A stretch of 64,000 nt of DNA from DATAES01 sp963802415 (lineage in GTDB: Bacteria; Actinomycetota; Acidimicrobiia; Acidimicrobiales; JACDCH01): positions 2,170,001-2,234,000 of the forward strand of contig CAWDIH010000001.1 of assembly GCA_963802415.1 (NCBI GenBank), read 5' to 3'. The notes beneath the pieces are model-generated. The model ran no database searches. It worked only from the letters and a program-made list of their open reading frames with translations, and had not been told where the DNA came from. Positions 54,486 to 64,000 of the stretch are shown here, one piece after another. Position numbers and translations under genes: made by a program. Every line of letters starts with the position of its first letter. The first letter of the stretch is position 1.

Positions 54486-55544
54486 ATGAAGGAACTCGAT
54501 GGTCGTCTGCCAGGCGTAGATCCGAGCGACACCGCCGAGGAGGTGACGCCGACCGAGGAAGAGTCGATGCCTGCGAGCGAGGGTGTCGGCCGACGGGCGG
54601 TCTTGCTAGGTGCGGCGGCGGCGAGCGCGGGTGTGGTCGCGGCGACCGCACATCCCGCGATGGCGGCGCCGGCCGCGGTCGCCACGCACTCCTCGATGGT
54701 CACGCCGCTGGCTATTACTCAAACCTCGGGGACCACGGCGGCGCAAGTGTCCGTGGCGCCGGCTGGTGAGTTCCCACCGCCCCCGCCGGGGGAACTTTTC
54801 ACGAACGCACAGGTGGTGCTCGAAGACCTCGATCAGCGTCTCGGCAAAACGCACCTGATCGACGACCTCCGAGTGGCGATGACCCTCATCGATGACTTCT
54901 TGGGCGGGACTGACCCTAACTTCATCGGTCAGCTCGGTTGGAAGAGCGCGGGCAATGGAACAACATCGGGGGCAGTGGCGGCCGGCCTGGGCGGTCCACC
55001 CGGCATCTGGAAGATCGGCACCGGGGGCGCTGATTGGGCATGGAAGAACGTGACTCTGGGTGGTGGAAACTACCTGAGCGCTCCGACCTACGTGATGTGC
55101 GAATGGCGCATCAGGGCCAATGTCGTTGGCACCACCCCCTGCTGGTTTGGGCTCCATGACGCCCCCCCGGCAGGGCCGCCCCCTAACGTCACCACTCCGA
55201 CGAAGGGGTTGTTCTTCCAATACCCAGGCAACAGCAACGACGGCAAGTGGTGGGCCGTGGGCAAGGGCGCATCCAACGGTGCGAAGACGACCAACGTCAG
55301 CGTCGAGTCCGGGTCTTTCCATCGGTTTCGGATCATCTATACCAATGGGGTCGCGTACTTCTTCATCGACGGCAACCCGGCGCCGCCACCGGACGCTGAA
55401 GGTAACCCCACTAACGGTATTCCTGTCACGCTGGGCGTGTTTAGCGTGTTCGCGCCGGCGGCGAGTATCCAAAAGACAGGCGGAACCAGTGGGGGGGTAT
55501 TGAACCTCGACTACTTCGCACTGCGGTGGGAGACCCCGAGGTGA
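54486..55544 (+). CDS. Tat-exported protein with jelly-roll-like domain, function unknown
   Basis: 352 residues. A charged N-terminus of about 35 residues precedes VGRRAVLLGAAAASAGVVAA and an A-M-A-A cleavage site, a twin-arginine signal. A Pro-rich linker (PPPPPG) follows, then about 230 residues rich in Gly, Trp and Asn with beta-sheet-like segments (FIGQLGWKSAG, YVMCEWRIRANVV, FRIIYTNGVAYFFIDGNPA), resembling concanavalin/LamG-like or phage-type carbohydrate-binding folds. Start ATG 54486; the stop overlaps the next start (GTGA). Likely a secreted carbohydrate-binding partner of the sulfatase. Not a family I can name. Confidence 0.65.
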   Translation: MKELDGRLPGVDPSDTAEEVTPTEEESMPASEGVGRRAVLLGAAAASAGVVAATAHPAMAAPAAVATHSSMVTPLAITQTSGTTAAQVSVAPAGEFPPPPPGELFTNAQVVLEDLDQRLGKTHLIDDLRVAMTLIDDFLGGTDPNFIGQLGWKSAGNGTTSGAVAAGLGGPPGIWKIGTGGADWAWKNVTLGGGNYLSAPTYVMCEWRIRANVVGTTPCWFGLHDAPPAGPPPNVTTPTKGLFFQYPGNSNDGKWWAVGKGASNGAKTTNVSVESGSFHRFRIIYTNGVAYFFIDGNPAPPPDAEGNPTNGIPVTLGVFSVFAPAASIQKTGGTSGGVLNLDYFALRWETPR

Positions 55545-56962
55545 CACCCAACGTCCTGATCATCATCGCCGACGACCAGCGGTTCGACTTCCTCGGGTAC
55601 ATGCCGAACGTCATCAACCGGCTCGCGGCGCCGGGTCGGCAGTTCACGCATTGCCGGTGCAACGTCGGACTGTGTCAACCGAGCCGAGTGGGGCTGTTGA
55701 CGGGCCAGTACGCGACCCGTCACGGGGTGTTGTACAACAGCGCGGATTCGCTGACCGCTGCCGTGACTGCCAGGAAGTTCTACCACAACTACACCCTGGG
55801 TCGTTGGGTGCACGACGCAGTGCCGCCCCCCGGGCAGCTCGCCTATCGGACCGCGCTCATCGGCAAGTACCTGAACGGCGCTACCGGCGCGAACAATCAG
55901 GGAATCCATCCGGAAGGGTGGGACACCTGGCGGCAGCTCGTTGACAACGGGACCGCAGGCGTCCCCGATGACTTCGGGTACACCATCAACGCCGACGGTA
56001 CGGCGGTCGCTCCGGCGAAATACCAGATGGACTATCTGGTGTCGCAATCGCTCACGTTCATTGAGGGTGGGACCCAGCCTTGGTTTCTCCTGTTGGCTGC
56101 TTCCAGTCCGCACCTGCCGTTCACGTGCCGTCCGGAGGACGTGTTCGCGTACTCCGACGTTCACTGGCCCCTGGTGATCGAGACCGACACGACCGACAAG
56201 CCGTCGTGGATCAGCGCGTGGTCCCCGTTGAAAGAGAGCGACATCGAACAGTGCCAGGCGACGGCGCGCGCCCAGCTGCGTGAGATCAAGGGACTCGACC
56301 GAGCCGTCGGCGAGATCCTCGACCATCTCGAGGCCAACGGTCAGCTGACGAATACGCTCGTCATCTATGTCTCGGACAACGGGTACGAGTACGGCGAGCA
56401 CAACAGTCGAGAAACCAAGAACACCGGGTACGACGTTTCCTTGCGAGTGCCGCTCGTCATGTGCGGCCCCGAGGTGACTCCCGGCGTGTCCGACGAGCCT
56501 GTGTGCATGGGCATCGACGTGACGGCCACCGTGCTCGCGGTCACGGGCGCGCAGGCCGTTCGCCCACTTCCACCACCTCAAGATGACGTCGTCGAGCCAC
56601 TACCTCAGGATGGCGTCGACCTGCGTGACGTGATCAATAATCCCCAGGCCTATGCGTCGCGTCAGCTCCTGCACCAGACGGCGGAGTTCCTTCAGGTCAC
56701 CAACGCAGTTTTTCCGTCTGGTTCTGGCATCACGACGCCGACACGAAAGCTATGGCGATGGGACATTGATCCGAGTAACCCGTCAACGGATCAGTATGAG
56801 GCGTACGACCTCGATGAGGATGCGGACGAGTGGGAGAACTGGGCGAACGACTCGGTTCGTGGGAGGCGAACGCCGATGGGCGACCCCGCAAGTGGGACGG
56901 ATCTGTATGACCTCGTGACCGCGCTCGACACCTTGATTGAAGCGCACAGTCCTCCGCCGTAG
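55541..56962 (+). CDS. Sulfatase (formylglycine-type)
   Basis: 473 residues. Metal-binding start NVLIIIADDQRFDFLGY, the formylglycine motif CQPSR within LCQPSRVGLLTGQYATRHGV, and the distal SDNGYEYGEHNSRETKN Asp/Asn/His set are all present, so it is predicted active if a formylglycine-generating enzyme exists. Substrate is probably a sulfated glycan or other sulfate ester. No signal peptide is evident. GTG 55541 is chosen because it overlaps the previous stop (GTGA); GTG 55526 is longer. Second gene of the island. Confidence 0.9.
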   Translation: MTPNVLIIIADDQRFDFLGYMPNVINRLAAPGRQFTHCRCNVGLCQPSRVGLLTGQYATRHGVLYNSADSLTAAVTARKFYHNYTLGRWVHDAVPPPGQLAYRTALIGKYLNGATGANNQGIHPEGWDTWRQLVDNGTAGVPDDFGYTINADGTAVAPAKYQMDYLVSQSLTFIEGGTQPWFLLLAASSPHLPFTCRPEDVFAYSDVHWPLVIETDTTDKPSWISAWSPLKESDIEQCQATARAQLREIKGLDRAVGEILDHLEANGQLTNTLVIYVSDNGYEYGEHNSRETKNTGYDVSLRVPLVMCGPEVTPGVSDEPVCMGIDVTATVLAVTGAQAVRPLPPPQDDVVEPLPQDGVDLRDVINNPQAYASRQLLHQTAEFLQVTNAVFPSGSGITTPTRKLWRWDIDPSNPSTDQYEAYDLDEDADEWENWANDSVRGRRTPMGDPASGTDLYDLVTALDTLIEAHSPPP

Positions 56963-57306
56963 ATCTCAACCCGGACCGCGCATCACGCCACTCGGTCACC
57001 TCGACCGATACCGGCAACCTGCGAACACTTGTTCGTCTACGATGCAGCCGATGGGCAGCGCGTCGTCCTCTGTACGTGTGGGCTGTGTGGCTGCGCGTCG
57101 TCGGCGACGGCATCACGGCCGACACCGTTGCGGACCTGACCGTTTCGTCTCCACCGCTACGACGCGACCGCATACGTCGAGAACGGCGAGCTCGTCATTC
57201 GGGTCGCATTGCGGGTCACTACGGGCCGCCGGCGCGGTAGGCGATGCACAACAGGCCGCGCTCTTCGAGGCTGCACGCGCCGGTACACCCGGTGACGTGC
57301 GACGTT

Positions 57307-57383
<77 letters not shown>

Positions 57384-57463
57384 GGGATGGAGGGATTCAC
57401 GATAGCAGTGGACCCCGAACCCGTTCCCGGGATCAACGGGCGCGCCGGTACGATCGCCACTCC

Positions 57464-59893
<2,430 letters not shown>

Positions 59894-59925
59894 CGAACCG
59901 CGGTCGCGCGGCGGTCGGACGCGTC

Positions 59926-61605
59926 GTGCCCCCCGCACGCGGGCCCACGCTCGCGTCCCGAATCGAAAACGCCGCCGGAGGCCGGGGTTCGGTCACCTTC
60001 GTGATCGGCAACGAGGTCGACCGGGTACCCATCGGCAGGCTGTACGACGACGCTCGCCAGTTCTCAGCGGCGCTCCAGCGTCGCGGGGTGGTCGCCGGCA
60101 GTCACGTCGCTCTGCTCGGTCCGACGACGCGCACGCTCTACACCGCCATCGAAGCCGTGTGGTTGACCGGCGCAACGCTCGTGGTGTTGCCGCTACCCAT
60201 GCGACTGGGGTCGATCGAAGAGTTCGCCGCGCAGACGCGAGTCAAGATGGCGCACGCGGACGTCGATGTCGTCGTGGTCGATCCCGACCTCGCGCCGTTC
60301 ATCGAGGCGCGGCCCGATGATCCGCCGATGCTCCTGTCGAGCGACATCGCCGGCGACATCCACCGTCTGAGCATCCGCGCTGACGACTTCGAGCGTCCGC
60401 CGGACGATCCCGATCGGCTCGCAGTCCTGCAGTTCACGAGCGGGTCCACCGCTGATCCCAAAGGCGTCATGCTCCCGAACCGGACGATCTGCGCCAACCT
60501 CGATGCCATCACAGCCGCGGCGGAGATGGACGTCGAGAAAGACGTGATGGTGTCCTGGCTTCCGCTGTACCACGACATGGGTCTCGTGGGCTTCGCGATG
60601 TTGCCGTTGTCCACCGGTGTGGATGTCGTGATCGGCGCGCCACAGGACTTCATGGGCGCACCGATCCGCTGGCTCGAATGGCTCTCCGCGTTCGGCGGCA
60701 CCGCGACCGCGGGGCCGAACTTCTCATGGGTGCTCGCGACGCGTGCCCTGCGCAACGCGTCCGGTCTCGACCTGTCGCGTCTGCGCCTCGCGCTCAACGG
60801 CGCGGAGCCCGTGGATCCGGATGCGGTCGAGCGCTTCGTCGAGGCGGCGGTGCAGCACAAGATGCGCCCTGGTGCTGTCTTTCCTGCGTTCGGGATGGCC
60901 GAGGTCGTGATCGGCGGCACGTTCCCGCCGCCGATGTCGGGCATGCGAGCCGACGCCGTCAATCGCCGAGTGCTCGAGAGGGAGCGCTACGCCGCGCCGG
61001 TCAACGATCCCGCCGACGCCGCCAACAACGTTCGCCGCCTGGCGTTGCTCGGCAAGCCCGTGCCGGGGCTCGAGATCCGCATCGTCGACCCGGAGACGGG
61101 ATCACCGCGCGCCGAGCGCGAAGTGGGCGAACTCGAGATACGCGGCACCTCGGTCACACCCGGTTACTACGGCCGGCCCGACCTGGCGAACGAGCTGTTC
61201 CACGACGAGTACCTCCGCACGGGCGACCTCGCGTACCTCGTCGACGGCGAGCTCGTCGTGTGCGGCCGCATCAAGGACGTCATCAACATCGGCGGTCGCA
61301 ACGTGTTCCCCGAAGACGTCGAGCGAGCGGTCGCGACGATCGAGGGTGTGCGCGCCGGCAATGTCATCGCGTTCGGTGTGCCCGGCCGCGGCAAGGAGGG
61401 CGTGGTCGTCGTCGCCGAGACACGCGCCGCCGATGTCGCCGCGACCCGTCGCACGGTCGCGGAACGTGTGCGCCAGACCGTCGGCCTCCCCCCGAAGGAC
61501 GTTGTGCTCGTGGAGCCGGGCACGCTCCCGAAGACGTCGTCCGGCAAGCTCCAGCGTGGGCTGTGTCGCCAGCGTTACCTCGGCGAAGAGCTCGTCTCGG
61601 TCTGA
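59926..61605 (+). CDS. Fatty-acyl-AMP ligase-like (AMP-binding) enzyme
   Basis: 559 residues from GTG 59926. Adenylate-forming superfamily: P-loop-like LQFTSGSTADPKGVMLPNRTI, WLPLYHDMGLVGF as in fatty-acyl-AMP ligases, NGAEPVDPDAVERFVEAA, RTGDLAYLVDGELVVCGRIKDVI, and the catalytic Lys in LPKTSSGKLQR. The YHDMGL pattern favours a long-chain acyl-AMP ligase over acetyl-CoA synthetase; whether the product is acyl-AMP or acyl-CoA is undecided. Starts 32 bases after leuS; no polyketide synthase is nearby. Confidence 0.87.
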   Translation: MPPARGPTLASRIENAAGGRGSVTFVIGNEVDRVPIGRLYDDARQFSAALQRRGVVAGSHVALLGPTTRTLYTAIEAVWLTGATLVVLPLPMRLGSIEEFAAQTRVKMAHADVDVVVVDPDLAPFIEARPDDPPMLLSSDIAGDIHRLSIRADDFERPPDDPDRLAVLQFTSGSTADPKGVMLPNRTICANLDAITAAAEMDVEKDVMVSWLPLYHDMGLVGFAMLPLSTGVDVVIGAPQDFMGAPIRWLEWLSAFGGTATAGPNFSWVLATRALRNASGLDLSRLRLALNGAEPVDPDAVERFVEAAVQHKMRPGAVFPAFGMAEVVIGGTFPPPMSGMRADAVNRRVLERERYAAPVNDPADAANNVRRLALLGKPVPGLEIRIVDPETGSPRAEREVGELEIRGTSVTPGYYGRPDLANELFHDEYLRTGDLAYLVDGELVVCGRIKDVINIGGRNVFPEDVERAVATIEGVRAGNVIAFGVPGRGKEGVVVVAETRAADVAATRRTVAERVRQTVGLPPKDVVLVEPGTLPKTSSGKLQRGLCRQRYLGEELVSV

Positions 61606-61627
61606 CCTCCCACGGCGAAATTGCGTG

Positions 61628-61654
61628 CGTCAGGCACACGCGGTGTGCCCGACG
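61628..61654. terminator. Convergent-gene hairpin terminator
   Basis: GTCAGGCACAC (61629-61639) and GTGTGCCCGAC (61643-61653) pair over 11 positions with one mismatch around a GCG loop, plus an outer C-G. It lies in the 64-bp gap between the convergent acyl ligase and LLM genes, so it can end both. Confidence 0.7.
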
Positions 61655-61669
61655 AACGCCGAAACAGGA

Positions 61670-62680
61670 TCAGGCGGCCTTCAGTGCCTCGATCACGGGA
61701 AGCCAGCGGGCGCGGTCGGCTTGGTACGGGGCGTAGAAGCTGATGCGGTCGATCACGTCGCCATAGCGCCGGTTCAGTTCGGGCGCGATCTGCTCGGGCT
61801 CGCCGACCACGGCGAACGTGTTCAGAATCTCGTCGTCGACGAGCTGGCCCATCTCGACCCACTTGCCCTCCTTCGAGAGCTTGTTGAGATCGTCCTGCAG
61901 GCCGCCCCAACCGTGTAGCTCGAGCACGCCGCGGTACGCCGGCGTCGAGCCGTAGAACGCGATCTGCTGACGCGTTCCCTCCACCGCCTTCGCCATCTGG
62001 TCCTCGTCAGCGCCCGTCACGACGAACGCAGGACCCGCGATCTGGAAGCCCTCCATGGTCTTCCCCGCCTTCGCGCGCCCACGCTCGAGGGCGGGGAACG
62101 AGACCTCGCGCAGGTACCGCTCGGTCGTGAACCCGTGGCACAGGAAGCCATCGCACACCTCGCCGGCGACCTCGGTCATCAACGCGCCCACCCCGGCGAG
62201 GAACACCAACGGGGCGCCATACGGGTTCGGACCGGGGTTGAAGAACGGCGTCATCAGGGTGTGCGTATAGAACTCACCCCGGAAGTCGAGCTTCGTGCCG
62301 TTGTTCCAGCAGTCCCAGATGGCGCGCATCGCCAGCACGTACTCACGCATGCGGGCCGCAGGGTGCGACCACTCCATCGAGAACCGCTTGGTGATGTGGG
62401 GCTTGATCTGCGAGCCGAGGCCGAGGATGAAACGGCCGTTCGAGAACGCCTGCAGATCGTTCGCGGTCACCGCGGTCGTCATCGGGTTCCGGGCGAACGC
62501 AACCGCGATGCTCGTGCCGAGCTCGACCCGGTCCGTGGCCTCGGCCGCCAGCAGCAGGCCCAGGAAGGGATCGTGGCTCGTCTCGGCCGACCAGACGCCG
62601 TCGTACCCGGCATCCTCCGCGTCCCTGGCCGCCGTCCCGGCGCCCGCGAGGTCGAATGTCACACCCCCGTCAACCTTCAT
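61670..62680 (-). CDS. LLM-class F420-dependent oxidoreductase (TIGR03617-like)
   Basis: 336 residues. Luciferase-like barrel: DAGYDGVWSAETSHDPFLGL, VELGTSIAVAFARNPM, FSNGRFILGLGSQIKPHI, and FLAGVGALMTEVAGEVCDG. It fits the TIGR03617 F420-dependent group common in actinobacteria. Substrate unknown. Start ATG 62680; a palindrome at 62698-62713 lies just upstream, between it and the divergent permease gene. Confidence 0.9.
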   Translation of the reverse strand: MKVDGGVTFDLAGAGTAARDAEDAGYDGVWSAETSHDPFLGLLLAAEATDRVELGTSIAVAFARNPMTTAVTANDLQAFSNGRFILGLGSQIKPHITKRFSMEWSHPAARMREYVLAMRAIWDCWNNGTKLDFRGEFYTHTLMTPFFNPGPNPYGAPLVFLAGVGALMTEVAGEVCDGFLCHGFTTERYLREVSFPALERGRAKAGKTMEGFQIAGPAFVVTGADEDQMAKAVEGTRQQIAFYGSTPAYRGVLELHGWGGLQDDLNKLSKEGKWVEMGQLVDDEILNTFAVVGEPEQIAPELNRRYGDVIDRISFYAPYQADRARWLPVIEALKAA

Positions 62681-62697
62681 ACCATGACCCTACTAAG

Positions 62698-62713
62698 TTG
62701 ACCCGTGGGTCAA
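62698..62713. promoter_or_regulatory. Perfect palindrome, likely TetR-type operator (site 2)
   Basis: TTGACCCGTGGGTCAA, 7-bp arms around a GT centre, 17 bases upstream of the LLM oxidoreductase start and in the region where the divergent permease gene must be promoted. Same TTGACC-N4-GGTCAA pattern as 35092-35107, so one regulator may bind both. Confidence 0.55.
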
Positions 62714-62829
62714 GGGGGGCCGTTGGCCGTAGTGACACCTGATAACGACGACGTGCTCGCGGTCTCGCGGCGCGCCCCGCCTGGCGTTCCCTGGCGCGAT
62801 CGCTGACGCCGGCGGCCGCGCTCCTCGCG

Positions 62830-64000
62830 GTGCAGTTGGTCCTTTTCCCGCTGTCGCCGGGCCTGTGGCTCAGAGGTTTGATCGTCGGCGGACTCACCGC
62901 CCTGATCGCCCTCGGTATGGCACTGACGTACCGATCGAATCGGATCGTCAACTTCGCGGCGGGCGACCTCGGCACCGCGCCCGTCGTGCTCGTCTTCTTG
63001 CTGCTGACGGTGTGGCACTGGCCGTATCTGATCGCCGCGTCCGCCGGCCTCGTAGGTGCGATCGTGGTCGGTGCCGTCGTGGAACTGGCGATCATCCGTC
63101 GCTTCTTCCGATCGCCCCGGCTTCTGCTCACAGTCGCGACCCTCGGTCTCACCCAGCTCCTCGCCGCCGCGGCCATCCTCCTGCCGAGGTTGTTCGGCTC
63201 GCCTCGCTTGCTGTCTCCGCACCTCGACCCGCCGTTCGACGTGCACTTCACCGTCGGCTCGGGTCGCAGCGGCGTCATCTTCGACGGCAATGCCGTGCTC
63301 GCGCTGGTCGTGACGCCGATCGTCATCGCCCTGCTCGCCATCGCCTTGCGGGTGAGCGCCGTCGGCATCGCCGTTCGGGCGAGTGCGGACAGCGCGGACC
63401 GGGCCTCCCTGCTCGGTGTGCCGGTGAAGCGACTGCAGACGGTGGTGTGGGCGACGGCTGCCGTATTGGCGTTCGTCGCTGTCTTCCTTCGTGCCGGGGT
63501 GCTCGGGTTGCCCATTGACTCGACGCTGAGCTTCGACCTCTTGCTCCGGGCTCTGGCGGCACTCGTTCTCGGAGGGATGGTGGACCTGGTCGCGATCACC
63601 GCGGCGGCCACTGCGCTCGGGGTCCTCGAGGTCGCGGTCGGCACCAACCAGGGTCTCAACGTCGTCGACCCGATCATCGGCGCGGTCATCTTCATCGCGC
63701 TGATCGTTCTCCGGCGTCGGCGCACCAGTCGCGTGTCGTTGGACGACACATCGACGTGGCTGGCCGCGGGCGACGTCCGTCCCATCGCACCTGCGATCTC
63801 CCGGCTTCCGATCGTGCGGATCGTGCGCTTCGCGATCGGCTTCCTGCTCGTAGCGTTCGTCCTGATCCTCCCGCACGTGCTCTCGGTCGACCGATCGCTG
63901 AAGGCATCGGCATTGCTGATCTACGCCACGTTGGGACTGTCCCTCGTCGTGCTGACGGGATGGGCAGGGCAGATCTCGCTGGGACAGATCGGGTTCTTCG
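62830..64000 (+). CDS. LivH-LivM fused branched-chain amino acid ABC permease (incomplete)
   Basis: Polytopic membrane protein running past the window end. Residues from GLIVGGLTALIALGMALTY and NRIVNFAAGDLG are the LivH start; after GVLEVAVGTNQGLNVVDP and a linker, LSVDRSLKASALLIYATLG and GWAGQISLGQIGF are the LivM start, so both permeases are joined in one chain. Frame open from 62743. GTG 62830 is the first usable start in frame, but GTG 62732 (TPDNDDVLAVSRR) in another frame looks like the real N-terminus; one missing base around 62770-62800 would join them. Confidence 0.8.
   Translation, partial: MQLVLFPLSPGLWLRGLIVGGLTALIALGMALTYRSNRIVNFAAGDLGTAPVVLVFLLLTVWHWPYLIAASAGLVGAIVVGAVVELAIIRRFFRSPRLLLTVATLGLTQLLAAAAILLPRLFGSPRLLSPHLDPPFDVHFTVGSGRSGVIFDGNAVLALVVTPIVIALLAIALRVSAVGIAVRASADSADRASLLGVPVKRLQTVVWATAAVLAFVAVFLRAGVLGLPIDSTLSFDLLLRALAALVLGGMVDLVAITAAATALGVLEVAVGTNQGLNVVDPIIGAVIFIALIVLRRRRTSRVSLDDTSTWLAAGDVRPIAPAISRLPIVRIVRFAIGFLLVAFVLILPHVLSVDRSLKASALLIYATLGLSLVVLTGWAGQISLGQIGFF

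Larger units (their letters stand above)
54240..57306. mobile_element. Putative 3.1-kb integrative island at tRNA-Ala
   Basis: DNA bounded by the two 46-bp repeats. It carries a Tat-exported protein and a sulfatase (54486-56962) in one transcriptional direction. Base use appears less GC-rich and less biased than in the surrounding conserved genes (by eye). No integrase, excision factor or replication gene is visible, so it is either a deletion remnant or mobilised by an enzyme elsewhere. 54240-54485 (246 bp) and 56963-57306 (344 bp) hold no gene I can support. Confidence 0.65.

Overview
High-GC chromosomal DNA from an actinobacterium. The gene order rodA / radical-SAM pair / rng / rplU-rpmA / obg / proB / proA / nadD / rsfS / leuS, F420/LLM-type oxidoreductases, 13E12-type HNH and PaaX proteins, and frequent GTG starts with ATGA/GTGA overlaps fit an Acidimicrobiia-like lineage. 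The lineage is inferred from gene content, not from a marker tree.

Layout. 1-6.3 kb: cell elongation and translation backbone (rodA, TIGR03960/TIGR03936 radical-SAM pair, RNase E/G, L21, L27). 6.3-8.6 kb: a minus-strand TadE/TadG-like pair inserted between rpmA and obg. 8.7-11.1 kb: obg and proB. 11-22 kb: HNH protein, flavin-binding protein, then a type IV pilus block (pilB, pilC, four pilin-like genes, a terminator, a DUF429 gene, pilT on the other strand). 22-30 kb: response regulator, large hybrid kinase, PspA, MurJ, a coiled-coil membrane protein, enoyl-CoA hydratase. 30-35 kb: two secreted binding-protein-like genes (one with a vWA domain), GNAT, proA. 35-46 kb: MoxR/vWA pair, phosphatase, aldo/keto reductase, GH15 enzyme, LLM oxidoreductase, PaaX regulator, assimilatory sulfate reduction (cysH, sir). 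46-53 kb: class II DAHP synthase, sigma factor, then an NAD cluster (pncA-pncB-nadD) leading into an LytR-type envelope protein and rsfS. 54.2-57.35 kb: a small island between an intact tRNA-Ala(GGC) and a copy of that tRNA's 3' half, carrying a Tat-exported protein and a sulfatase. 57.4-64 kb: leuS, acyl-AMP ligase, LLM oxidoreductase, and a LivH-LivM permease running off the end.

A widely conserved cluster (rng-rplU-rpmA-obg-proB-proA-nadD-rsfS) is present in order but pulled apart by inserted modules. Themes are envelope biology (RodA, MurJ, PspA with a membrane-bound kinase, pili, LytR-type protein) and precursor supply (proline, NAD, sulfur, aromatic amino acids).

Data quality: at least a dozen conserved genes are broken by a single extra or missing base, mostly one extra base. 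In ten of these genes the total length modulo 3 matches the inferred indel count. They look like sequencing or assembly errors rather than pseudogenes, so the gene spans below join the two frames.

Beyond genes, the most notable signals are two different dispersed intergenic hairpin repeats (5653/38173 and 30286/47751), the tRNA-Ala island, a pair of matching TTGACC-N4-GGTCAA palindromes, and a CRP-like palindrome just ahead of pncA.
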